Source: Candidatus Saccharimonadota bacterium
GTDB taxonomy: Bacteria; Patescibacteriota; Saccharimonadia; Saccharimonadales; UBA4665
Length of the DNA stretch: 64,000 nucleotides
Reading direction: 5' to 3'
NCBI GenBank assembly: GCA_003153395.1
Contig: PLYP01000005.1
Location: 85,701 to 149,700, forward strand
Made by a program: the position numbers and the translations under genes. Under the pieces are notes generated by a model, which worked only from the letters and a program-made list of their open reading frames with translations, had not been told where the DNA came from and made no database searches. Positions within the stretch are counted from its first letter, which is position 1. The number at the start of each line of letters is the position of its first letter. Below are positions 25,324 through 31,605 of this stretch, piece after piece.

Positions 25324-26184
25324 TTACACCTGTTTTAGAAGAGATGCTTCGTGATTTTTACTATCTATGACATAGTCGATAAATTCATAAGCAAATTTAG
25401 TGAAAGTCCAGGTCGTGCCACCACCATCACTCCAGCCAACCCCACCGCTAAATCCAGCCCTTATAAGACCCAGATATTCAAGCTCGCTAAACACGACACT
25501 ATCCTCGGCTCTTTTTACTCGCTCTTTCTCAAACAGTTCTTGCGTCATTTCGCTAACTACTGTCAAATCTAAATTGTACTTCTTGATAAGTTTTTTGCTA
25601 TTTGGGTTGTACTCATCATGAACCCACTGTTCGTAATCCTTTGATATGGGCCTGGTAGCTCTTTTCTGCTCAAGCCACCATTCGTATGGTTTTTCTGTTC
25701 CCAAATTCTCAGTAGCTAACTCTTTTTTAATGGCTTTCTCGCGTAGCGGTAATATCGTTTTGTCCAGAAAGGCTAGCATTACTAAGCCTTCAGATGATAT
25801 TTTCGCTAAAGTATCGTTGTATCGTTCCATTGGGAAATTCTGTTTACTCTTACTTGTGGCAAAGCCGGTAAAGACCTTGCGTGCAATGGAACGTTTGTCC
25901 TTATTTCTAAGAGTTATATAGTCTTCAAGGGCAACCGCAAAGCCGTCTTGAAATTCCTCTGAGTTCATTAAATCTTCAGTAAATACGCCAGGATTTTTAT
26001 GAATCATTTTCACCCATTCAAGGGCTCGCTCGTTCCTTAATTCCATAGCACTTCCAAACAAAGCTCTTGATAGTGCCCAAGCCTGAGCCAGTCCAGGTGT
26101 ACTACTAACGGTTGAATCAGCTAGAGCTAGTCCTGCTCTTTTAAGCAAATTCTTGTCGCTATCTTTGTCAACCCATTTATTCAT
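25324..26184 (-). CDS. Unknown protein, first gene of the type III R-M operon
   Basis: 286 residues, no family recognised. The N-terminal half is helical (ALFGSAMELRNERALEWVKMIHKNPGVFTEDLMNSEEFQDGF). The C-terminus, with FSELEYLGLIRAG and WTFTKFAYEFIDYVI separated by a glycine-rich turn, looks like a winged-helix 'effector-reading' end as in some abortive-infection proteins. There is no membrane segment. It lies 23 bases ahead of Mod on the same strand and is almost certainly in the operon. A defence accessory or regulator role is inferred only from this context. Confidence 0.65.
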   Translation of the reverse strand: MNKWVDKDSDKNLLKRAGLALADSTVSSTPGLAQAWALSRALFGSAMELRNERALEWVKMIHKNPGVFTEDLMNSEEFQDGFAVALEDYITLRNKDKRSIARKVFTGFATSKSKQNFPMERYNDTLAKISSEGLVMLAFLDKTILPLREKAIKKELATENLGTEKPYEWWLEQKRATRPISKDYEQWVHDEYNPNSKKLIKKYNLDLTVVSEMTQELFEKERVKRAEDSVVFSELEYLGLIRAGFSGGVGWSDGGGTTWTFTKFAYEFIDYVIDSKNHEASLLKQV

Positions 26185-26203
26185 AATTATAGGATATCAA
26201 AAT

Positions 26204-26234
26204 AAAGGAGACAACCATGAGGATGCCGGTCTAG
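26204..26234 (+). other. Five-codon mini-ORF with a strong Shine-Dalgarno
   Basis: AAAGGAG at 26204-26210 is followed six bases later by ATG AGG ATG CCG GTC TAG (26217-26234). It lies on the plus strand just upstream of the octapeptide operon and divergent from the R-M operon. It could be a regulatory mini-ORF or a relic of a lost gene start. Confidence 0.35.
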
Positions 26235-26311
26235 AACCTTTTCGCTTTTGTAGCCTAACTCCTTAGAATGAGACATTTTATCGCGTAAACCTTGACTAAT
26301 TAGCACTAGCA

Positions 26312-26340
26312 TTGACTGGAGAGGATGGCAGTCGTATACT
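26312..26340 (+). promoter_or_regulatory. Predicted promoter of the octapeptide-repeat operon
   Basis: TTGACT (26312-26317), 17-nt spacer, TATACT (26335-26340): an almost ideal sigma-70 promoter. A second TTGACT at 26292-26297 lies exactly 20 bp (two helical turns) upstream and may be an alternative -35 or a binding site. Confidence 0.65.
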
Positions 26341-26368
26341 TAGAGTGCCAATTACGGAGGTAACAACT

Positions 26369-26551
26369 ATGACTAAGAAAAATTCTGGAACACAGCGGAC
26401 GAAATCGATCCGAGTAACTAAAAAAGAGCTTTCGGATGCCGGTAAGGTCCTGGGTGATAAAAACGCCAACAATAAAGAGCGGACCGTTGCAGCACTACTT
26501 CTAGTCGAAGCAAGGAAGCGAGCCGCCCGAGGGGGAAAGAATAATGGCTAA
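26369..26551 (+). CDS. Small basic protein ahead of the octapeptide-repeat gene
   Basis: 60 residues from the ATG at 26369, chosen because GGAGG lies eight bases upstream. An earlier in-frame ATG would place the promoter elements inside the gene. It is basic and helical (TKSIRVTKKELSDAGKVL ... VAALLLVEARKRAARGGK), with no known domain. It overlaps the start of the octapeptide-repeat gene by 8 bases, indicating coupled translation and probably joint function. Confidence 0.6.
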   Translation: MTKKNSGTQRTKSIRVTKKELSDAGKVLGDKNANNKERTVAALLLVEARKRAARGGKNNG

Positions 26552-26975
26552 ATGGCCACGGAATAGTTCAACTGGGCCAAATGGCGGTCTATCAACTGGT
26601 CCAGGGGGTGGTATGTCAACAGGTCCGGGTGGAGGCGCATCCACGGGTCCGGGTGGAGGCGCATCCACGGGTCCGGGTGGAGGCATGTCAACGGGCCCCA
26701 GTGGCGGAATGTCTACTGGCCCAGGAGGAGGACTTTCAACGGGCCCTGGGGGAGGTCTATCAACTGGTCCAGGGGGTGGTATGTCAACAGGTCCTGGTGG
26801 CGGCCTTTCTACTGGCCCTGGTGGCGGATTGTCGACCGGACCTGGTGGAGGACTTTCAACCGGACCAACCCCTTACTATAGCAACATACCAACCAGGGCT
26901 GCTTATCTACGCGAGCTAGAAAGACGAGGGCTCCACACCGCATACAATACGCTTAAGCGTGCTTGGCGAATGTAA
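26544..26975 (+). CDS. Octapeptide-repeat protein (STGPGGGx)12
   Basis: 143 residues. After MAKWPRNS come twelve full copies of an eight-residue unit STGPGGG(L/M/A) and a partial thirteenth (about residues 9-108), then a 35-residue basic helical tail (TRAAYLRELERRGLHTAYNTL). Codons vary silently between units (GGT/GGC/GGA; TCA/TCC/TCT), so the peptide pattern is maintained rather than being a fresh DNA expansion, although units 3 and 4 are nearly identical. I recall similar uncharacterised repeat proteins in other bacteria but cannot verify this. No signal peptide. Function unknown; Gly/Pro-rich repeats suggest a flexible scaffold or a low-complexity assembly domain. Confidence 0.78.
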   Translation: MAKWPRNSSTGPNGGLSTGPGGGMSTGPGGGASTGPGGGASTGPGGGMSTGPSGGMSTGPGGGLSTGPGGGLSTGPGGGMSTGPGGGLSTGPGGGLSTGPGGGLSTGPTPYYSNIPTRAAYLRELERRGLHTAYNTLKRAWRM

Positions 26976-26981
26976 CAATCC

Positions 26982-27875
26982 CTAATCGCTTTGCTCTAGT
27001 GATTTATATAAATTAGCTAGGGTGTAGCTTTTATCATCTTCACTGTATTCGGCCGCCTTAAGCCATAGTTTATCGGAGCCACTATCGCTAACCAAAAAGT
27101 CATCAACAGTAGTTGTTGCAAAAACCATATCTTCATAGCTTTCTTCCAAAGCTTTCCGTATTTGCCTTCGTAGCTTAGTTGCGTTCTTGTCGGTATCGCA
27201 AAGTATGAGGAGCATGGGAAAAGCTTGGGTGTCAGTTGGCCAGTCACCTTCCTCTGAATACTTTATGTAGCTTCTGGCTTTTTTAACACTTACAAAGAAG
27301 GGTCTGGTGCCATCCCAGATATCGAGAAAAAAGCGCTTGGGCGTACCCTTACCTTTGGCTCCGGTCTTGAGGCTTAATAATAAATCTGGGCGCCAGGTCG
27401 GTAGGTAGCCAAAGGGGATCATCTGCATTCGAGTAAAGGTGGCTAGTTTATTGTCGTAGACTGTTTTTAATTTAAGAAATATTTTCAGTATATTTAAGCA
27501 GTGCTTTATAAAGTCGTCGGAAACACCTGGGTTTTTATAGAGATTCTTGATGCCTTGTGGAGTAATCTTCTGGGAATTATTGGCTTTGGGATCATCCTTG
27601 GCCATAGCTGCTCTCGCGCCTTTAGGAGTTAAGAAGTATTCAGCTGGCCTGCCGGCTAGTTTATAGCCCTTGTCATAGCGCTTACTAATAAAGCCCTGGT
27701 CTTCTAATATCTTCAGCTTCTTCTGCACTACCTTAACACTACCCTTACCTAAAAACTCAGCAATATATTCACTAGTCCCAAATCTAAACCTATACAGCAA
27801 TCTTAATACCAACAACTGTTCATCATTTAATGGTCGTCTATACTTAGGTTCAACTTTACTTACATTAACAGCCAT
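26982..27875 (-). CDS. Replication-relaxation family protein
   Basis: 297 residues. The N-terminal winged helix (about 15-85: LNDEQLLVLRLLYRFRFGTSEYIAEFLG ... GRPAEYFLTPKG) is followed by a domain with WRPDLLLSL and FFLDIWDGTRPFFVSVKKARSYIKY, matching the replication-relaxation family (Replic_Relax) of plasmids and integrative elements, which is linked to replication or mobilisation. It converges with the octapeptide gene, stops 6 bases away, and is divergent from the recombinase operon. It supports the view that this region is, or was, an autonomously replicating or mobilisable element. Confidence 0.75.
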   Translation of the reverse strand: MAVNVSKVEPKYRRPLNDEQLLVLRLLYRFRFGTSEYIAEFLGKGSVKVVQKKLKILEDQGFISKRYDKGYKLAGRPAEYFLTPKGARAAMAKDDPKANNSQKITPQGIKNLYKNPGVSDDFIKHCLNILKIFLKLKTVYDNKLATFTRMQMIPFGYLPTWRPDLLLSLKTGAKGKGTPKRFFLDIWDGTRPFFVSVKKARSYIKYSEEGDWPTDTQAFPMLLILCDTDKNATKLRRQIRKALEESYEDMVFATTTVDDFLVSDSGSDKLWLKAAEYSEDDKSYTLANLYKSLEQSD

Positions 27876-27933
27876 ACTTAAACATCCAACAAACTATTCA
27901 TATATCTACTCACCTGCTCAAATTTATTCTTCC

Positions 27934-27951
27934 TTCTATATTTATATAGAA
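27934..27951. promoter_or_regulatory. Inverted repeat in the divergent intergenic region
   Basis: TTCTATAT/ATATAGAA, perfect 8-bp arms with a 2-nt loop, 59 bp upstream of the replication-relaxation gene. It sits next to a nearly pure purine tract (about 27950-28009). Probably an operator or origin-type element; function unproven. Confidence 0.45.
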
Positions 27952-28027
27952 AGAGAGAGGAAAAGGAAAGAAAAGAATAATAGAGAAAGATAAGAAGAGA
28001 TAGAGGGGGTATCGGTGGAATACTTAG

Positions 28028-28036
28028 TTGTCCACA
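28028..28036 (+). other. DnaA-box-like 9-mer TTGTCCACA
   Basis: Differs by one base from the consensus TTATCCACA. It lies between the purine tract and the recombinase operon promoter region. A single box is weak evidence for an origin. Confidence 0.3.
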
Positions 28037-28072
28037 GGCTTAGACGAAAATAGGCATAATTACTCTTGAAAT

Positions 28073-28105
28073 TATACAAGCTTGTATAGTATTATATACA
28101 TGTAT
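28073..28105. promoter_or_regulatory. Palindromic operator pair upstream of the recombinase operon
   Basis: A perfect 16-bp palindrome TATACAAGCTTGTATA (28073-28088) is followed by a 10-bp palindrome ATACATGTAT (28096-28105). They share the half-site (T)ATACA and lie 21-54 bases upstream of the 62-residue gene, overlapping plausible -10 sequences. They are likely the binding site of a dimeric regulator. Confidence 0.55.
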
Positions 28106-28126
28106 GTATAGCTAACAGAGGGTATT

Positions 28127-28315
28127 ATGGCTAGACTCAAAGGTTCCAAGAATAAGAATTCAAGCGATATGCCGCTATATTCTACCTTGCCGACTGAAGA
28201 GCGGTTGATAGTCCTGGCTAACATCATAGTTGACCGCATTCTGGAAGATCAAACTAACGGCGGCGCATTACTCAAGCGGCTTATGGAGCAAGGTTATGGA
28301 CCAAACACCGCGTGA
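28127..28315 (+). CDS. Small hypothetical protein upstream of the recombinase
   Basis: 62 residues with a basic start (MARLKGSKNKNSSD) and a helical remainder (TEERLIVLANIIVDRILEDQTNGGALLKRLMEQG). It overlaps the recombinase start by 20 bases in another frame, so the two are translationally coupled. It may be a recombination directionality or regulatory factor; this rests on position only. Confidence 0.6.
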   Translation: MARLKGSKNKNSSDMPLYSTLPTEERLIVLANIIVDRILEDQTNGGALLKRLMEQGYGPNTA

Positions 28316-29984
28316 GAATGCCATAGCAGCTATTCGTGTCTCATCGGTACGACAAGGGACCGAGGGTGACTCTCCTGGCGCGCAAAAAGAGCAGATTGAG
28401 CGTTTTGCTGAAACTCACAATATAAACCTCAAAGAGACCTTCATATTCCTAGAGTCGGCCTCTAAAGACGCCCAGCCAATGCAGCAAGCCATTAACTACT
28501 GCAAGGACCCAAAAAACGACATTCAACTATTTATTATTAAGTCGATTGACCGCTTTACGCGCGGCGGTGCCACGCCATACGACCAACTCAAGATGCAACT
28601 GGAAAAGTACGGCGTCAAATTGGTTGACCTCTATGGTGTCATCAGCCAGCAAAAGGTCAATACGTTGGAGCACTTGGGCGTAAAGTACCGCTGGAGCGAA
28701 TACTCACCAAGCCAGAAAATGGAGTTTTTAGAAGCCGAGCGGGCTAAGGACGAGTTGCGCGACATTATGAGCCGTATGATTGGCGCCCAAGTCCGCTACA
28801 CCCGCATGGGTTACTGGATGCGCAGCTCCCCATATGGGTTTACCAGCCAGCGAGTGGAGACCGGTAACGGTAAGCGCTATATATTGGTTCCTCGGGATGA
28901 TGAAGCGCCGTTTATTAAAAAGATGTTTGAGCTGCGCTGCCAGGGCAATTTAAGCGATACCGAGATCGTGGAAGAGATTAACAAGCTCGGCTATCATTCG
29001 CGGCAGTTTAATCGCCGGGCGGCTACAGATAAGACACAGATTACTGCACGGCTCGGTGGTAACAAGCTAACTTTAAAGCGTTTCTGGCTGTATATCCAGA
29101 ATCCCATCTATGCCGGTGTGATTTGTGAGAAATGGACAGAGCAGCAGCCGGTCAAAGGTCAATTTGAGGGCATCATATCACTGGCAACGTTTAATAAAGC
29201 AAACCATGGCAAACTGACATTAAGCGAGAGAGACGGCGTTGTGAGCCTCATCAAGCAAGAATCGCCGGAGTTTCAGCGCCGCAAAGGCATACATGACGAG
29301 GAGTATGCGTTCCGTAAAGTTGTTACCTGCTCCGAATGTCGCCGTCCGTTCTTCGGCAGCGCCGCCAAAGGCCGCTACAAGTATTATCCGGGCTACCACT
29401 GCAACAAACGCGGCCATCATTACCGCGTGCCTAAGGAAAAGCTTGAGACAGCAGTTGAGGAGTTGGTACATAGGGTTACTTTTACCGACGACCATATTGA
29501 AGACCTGATGAAAGCAGTCGAGATTGTCTGGCAGAAGCGTCAGCAGGACAGCGGCAAAGATGAAGCCGTATTGGATCAACGAATAATCGAACTGAAAGCT
29601 CAGGCTTTGGCAACGGTCGATAAGCTAAAGATGTTGAGCAGCGAAACAGCAATTAAATATATGGAGGAGGAACTTATGAGAGTAGAAGATCAAATCGTAG
29701 AGCTAACAAGCCAAAAGGATAAATTAAAGCAGGAACAGCCCATCAGTTTTGAAGTCGTAATGCAGTACGCCAAATATTTTCTGCAACACATTGATGAACT
29801 GATACTACACCAGAGTAATCCGCTCAAAAGAGCCGACTTTTTCAGCGTTATTTTCGACCAGACGCCGACTTACGCGGAAATTTCTTCTGTAACCACTGAA
29901 GTGGCTGATATACCAGGGATAAATGAACTGTTCAGGATCAGAAAAATGCCAGTATCCTCGATGGTGCGGGTAAGGGGACTCTAA
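28296..29984 (+). CDS. Large serine recombinase (integrase)
   Basis: 562 residues from the ATG at 28296 (MDQTPRENAIAAIRVSS), preferred because AGCAAGG precedes it and the resolvase fold begins at once. The catalytic Ser is in RVSSVRQ (about residue 16). IIKSIDRFTRGG is the conserved Arg-containing stretch of the resolvase domain. A recombinase domain follows, then a zinc ribbon (CSEC at about 345-348, partner Cys in YHCNKRGHH), then a coiled coil (about 425-500). The last eight codons run into the tRNA-Gly gene, stopping at 29982-29984. That suggests attachment-site overlap and a C-terminus that changes on excision. tRNA targeting is more typical of tyrosine integrases. Confidence 0.9.
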   Translation: MDQTPRENAIAAIRVSSVRQGTEGDSPGAQKEQIERFAETHNINLKETFIFLESASKDAQPMQQAINYCKDPKNDIQLFIIKSIDRFTRGGATPYDQLKMQLEKYGVKLVDLYGVISQQKVNTLEHLGVKYRWSEYSPSQKMEFLEAERAKDELRDIMSRMIGAQVRYTRMGYWMRSSPYGFTSQRVETGNGKRYILVPRDDEAPFIKKMFELRCQGNLSDTEIVEEINKLGYHSRQFNRRAATDKTQITARLGGNKLTLKRFWLYIQNPIYAGVICEKWTEQQPVKGQFEGIISLATFNKANHGKLTLSERDGVVSLIKQESPEFQRRKGIHDEEYAFRKVVTCSECRRPFFGSAAKGRYKYYPGYHCNKRGHHYRVPKEKLETAVEELVHRVTFTDDHIEDLMKAVEIVWQKRQQDSGKDEAVLDQRIIELKAQALATVDKLKMLSSETAIKYMEEELMRVEDQIVELTSQKDKLKQEQPISFEVVMQYAKYFLQHIDELILHQSNPLKRADFFSVIFDQTPTYAEISSVTTEVADIPGINELFRIRKMPVSSMVRVRGL

Positions 29985-30038
29985 CCCCTGGCCTCGTCCT
30001 TGGCAAGGACGCGCTCTAAACAACTGAGCTATACCCGC
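29962..30038 (-). tRNA. tRNA-Gly (GCC), host site of the element
   Basis: 77 nt. Acceptor GCGGGTA/TACCCGC, anticodon stem CGTCC/GGACG, loop TTGCCAA with anticodon GCC. CCA is encoded at 29962-29964. The recombinase gene ends 23 bases inside it from the 3' side. The gene is intact. Confidence 0.95.
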
Positions 30039-30052
30039 ACATAAAAAATTTC

Positions 30053-30128
30053 TGGTGGCTCCTCTCGGACTCGAACCGAGGACACAAGGCTCTTCAAGCC
30101 TCTGCTCTACCAACTGAGCTAAAGAGCC
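30053..30128 (-). tRNA. tRNA-Phe (GAA)
   Basis: 76 nt. Acceptor GGCTCTT/AGGAGCC (one G-U), anticodon loop TTGAAGA with anticodon GAA, T-loop GTTCGAGT, CCA encoded at 30053-30055. It is transcribed toward tRNA-Gly with a 14-base spacer. Confidence 0.95.
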
Positions 30129-30195
30129 GCGTACGGCTATGCTATTTTAAGTTAAATAACAGATAAGATCAAGAAATGTAAAAGTTAAGTATCTA

Positions 30196-30272
30196 TGGTG
30201 GAGCATATCGGACTCGAACCGATGACTTTCTGACTGCCAGCCAGACGCTCTAGCCAACTGAGCTAATGCCCC
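30196..30272 (-). tRNA. tRNA-Ala (GGC)
   Basis: 77 nt. Acceptor GGGGCAT/ATGCTCC (one G-U), anticodon stem TCTGG/TCAGA, loop CTGGCAG with anticodon GGC, T-loop GTTCGAGT, CCA encoded at 30196-30198. Confidence 0.94.
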
Positions 30273-30312
30273 GCGCAAACATTACATATCACTAATTTTA
30301 TCAAATAAACTA

Positions 30313-31605
30313 TTAAGACGAGAGACCGAACCAGTGTCCAACAGTTAGGGCAGTAACGAGTATGGACATAATGCCAATAACTGTAATGCAGATTGCTGCA
30401 ACAGTTTTAAATATAAAGCCGTTAGCAGCGTCTCCAAGTAAACTCTTCTTATTAGCTAGTATTAGTATATATACAAGAATTATAGGGGTTATAACGCCGT
30501 TTAATACTTGTGTGTTAATCAATGTATTTATTAAATTACTGGGAATTAAAGCTACAAGCGCTCCTACAACAATTTGAAAGGTAAAAAGACCAATAAAAAT
30601 AGGTGCTTCTTTAAAATTCTTACCTACACTGCGTTCCGATCCTACAGCTCCACTAACTGCATATGCTGTAGATAAGGGAACAACTGCCGCGGCTAACGCG
30701 CTGGCACCAAGTAGCCCAATTGCAAATAGTTGGGTCGCAAAAGTACCAGCCACAGGTTTTAAGGCTTTGGCGGCATCAGACGCGCTGGATAATGGACCTC
30801 TATGAGTAATAGCGGCGGCGGTAGCAACAATAATAAAAATGCTAACTATATTAGCCAGGATTGAACCGATTATAGTACCCTTTCTCTCCCGTTTATACTG
30901 CTTAGGACCAATCCCTTTGTCCGATATAGCGCCTGCGAGATAGAACTGCATATACGGAGTTATGGTAGTTCCAATTAGCGCTACTCCAAGTAATAAAAAT
31001 CCTCTGGTATAAAGGAAATGAGGCAAGACTAACTGAGACGATGCTTGCCCTATATTTGGGTGTGCAAGAATAGCTGCAATTGGGTAGGTTATAAAAGCTA
31101 GTGTTAAAACTAAAAATAATTGCTCAGCTCTCTTATAGCTTCCAAAAACCACTAAAGACCAAACTATTAATGCTGCGATGGGAATGGAAATAAAACGACT
31201 AACATGAAATAACTGTAGTGCAGCGGCAACTCCAGCAAATTCACTTACTACAAGGCCAACGTTAGCTATTGTAAAAACTAGTAGTGCGAAACTAGATTGG
31301 CGAACAGAAAAATGCTCCCTAATAAGGGAGCCTAGGCCTTCACCTGTATATGCACCAATGCGGACGCACATTTCTTGAACAATGACTAGAGCCACTGTAA
31401 CTAAAAGCATAAAAAACAGCGTACGATAACCAAACTGTGCTCCGGCTGATGCATAGGTAGCTATTCCTCCAGCATCATTTCCGGCATTCGCCGCAATTAG
31501 TCCAGGACCTGCTAGCGCCAAAAAAGGAATAAAAACTTTACGTTTGCTTAGCCAGCGAAATGGAAGATATCCAGCCCGTGGAAAACCGGACGAGAACCTT
31601 GTCAT
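30313..31605 (-). CDS. NRAMP-related divalent metal transporter (probably Mg2+/Mn2+)
   Basis: 430-residue, 11-TM NRAMP-fold transporter. Where classical NRAMPs have DPGN in TM1 it has NAGNDAGGIATY, and where they have the metal-binding MPH in TM6 it has ITPYMQFY. Loss of the TM6 methionine is a feature of NRAMP-related magnesium transporters (NRMT) rather than Mn/Fe-selective MntH. The start overlaps the stop of the preceding MgtE-like sensor gene by 4 bases (ATGA), so the two are made together. I expect Mg2+ or mixed divalent cation uptake. Confidence 0.85.
   Translation of the reverse strand: MTRFSSGFPRAGYLPFRWLSKRKVFIPFLALAGPGLIAANAGNDAGGIATYASAGAQFGYRTLFFMLLVTVALVIVQEMCVRIGAYTGEGLGSLIREHFSVRQSSFALLVFTIANVGLVVSEFAGVAAALQLFHVSRFISIPIAALIVWSLVVFGSYKRAEQLFLVLTLAFITYPIAAILAHPNIGQASSQLVLPHFLYTRGFLLLGVALIGTTITPYMQFYLAGAISDKGIGPKQYKRERKGTIIGSILANIVSIFIIVATAAAITHRGPLSSASDAAKALKPVAGTFATQLFAIGLLGASALAAAVVPLSTAYAVSGAVGSERSVGKNFKEAPIFIGLFTFQIVVGALVALIPSNLINTLINTQVLNGVITPIILVYILILANKKSLLGDAANGFIFKTVAAICITVIGIMSILVTALTVGHWFGLSS

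Larger units (their letters stand above)
18203..29972. mobile_element. Putative integrative element in tRNA-Gly (~11.8 kb)
   Basis: The right end is the 3' part of tRNA-Gly, where a serine recombinase gene terminates. GATGGTGCGGGTA at 29960-29972 (tRNA 3' end with CCA) has a near copy, GATGGTGCGCGTA, at 18203-18215 in the same orientation (12 of 13). The left copy lies in a 257-bp intergenic gap exactly where gene content changes. Between the two lie recombinase, replication-relaxation-like protein, type III R-M operon, XRE regulator, PLD-like protein and the octapeptide-repeat protein. The recombinase gene is visibly more GC-rich than the chromosomal neighbours. The boundaries are inferred; the left one is less certain. 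Confidence 0.55.

Noticed and set aside
26570-26870. CRISPR array
   Set aside because: The 24-bp units are contiguous and coding, with no spacers and no cas genes in the window.
26581-26919. Alternative frame across the octapeptide repeats, and the minus-strand frame PPPGPVD
   Set aside because: Any frame through a 24-bp tandem repeat stays open; only the STGPGGG frame has a start, SD and a non-repeat C-terminal domain.
29220-29579. 119-codon minus-strand frame within the recombinase
   Set aside because: Shadow of the recombinase zinc-ribbon region; no RBS, Cys/Ala-rich by codon reversal.
29805-30113. 102-codon minus-strand frame across tRNA-Gly, tRNA-Phe and the recombinase end
   Set aside because: It translates tRNA genes and runs antisense to the intact recombinase.
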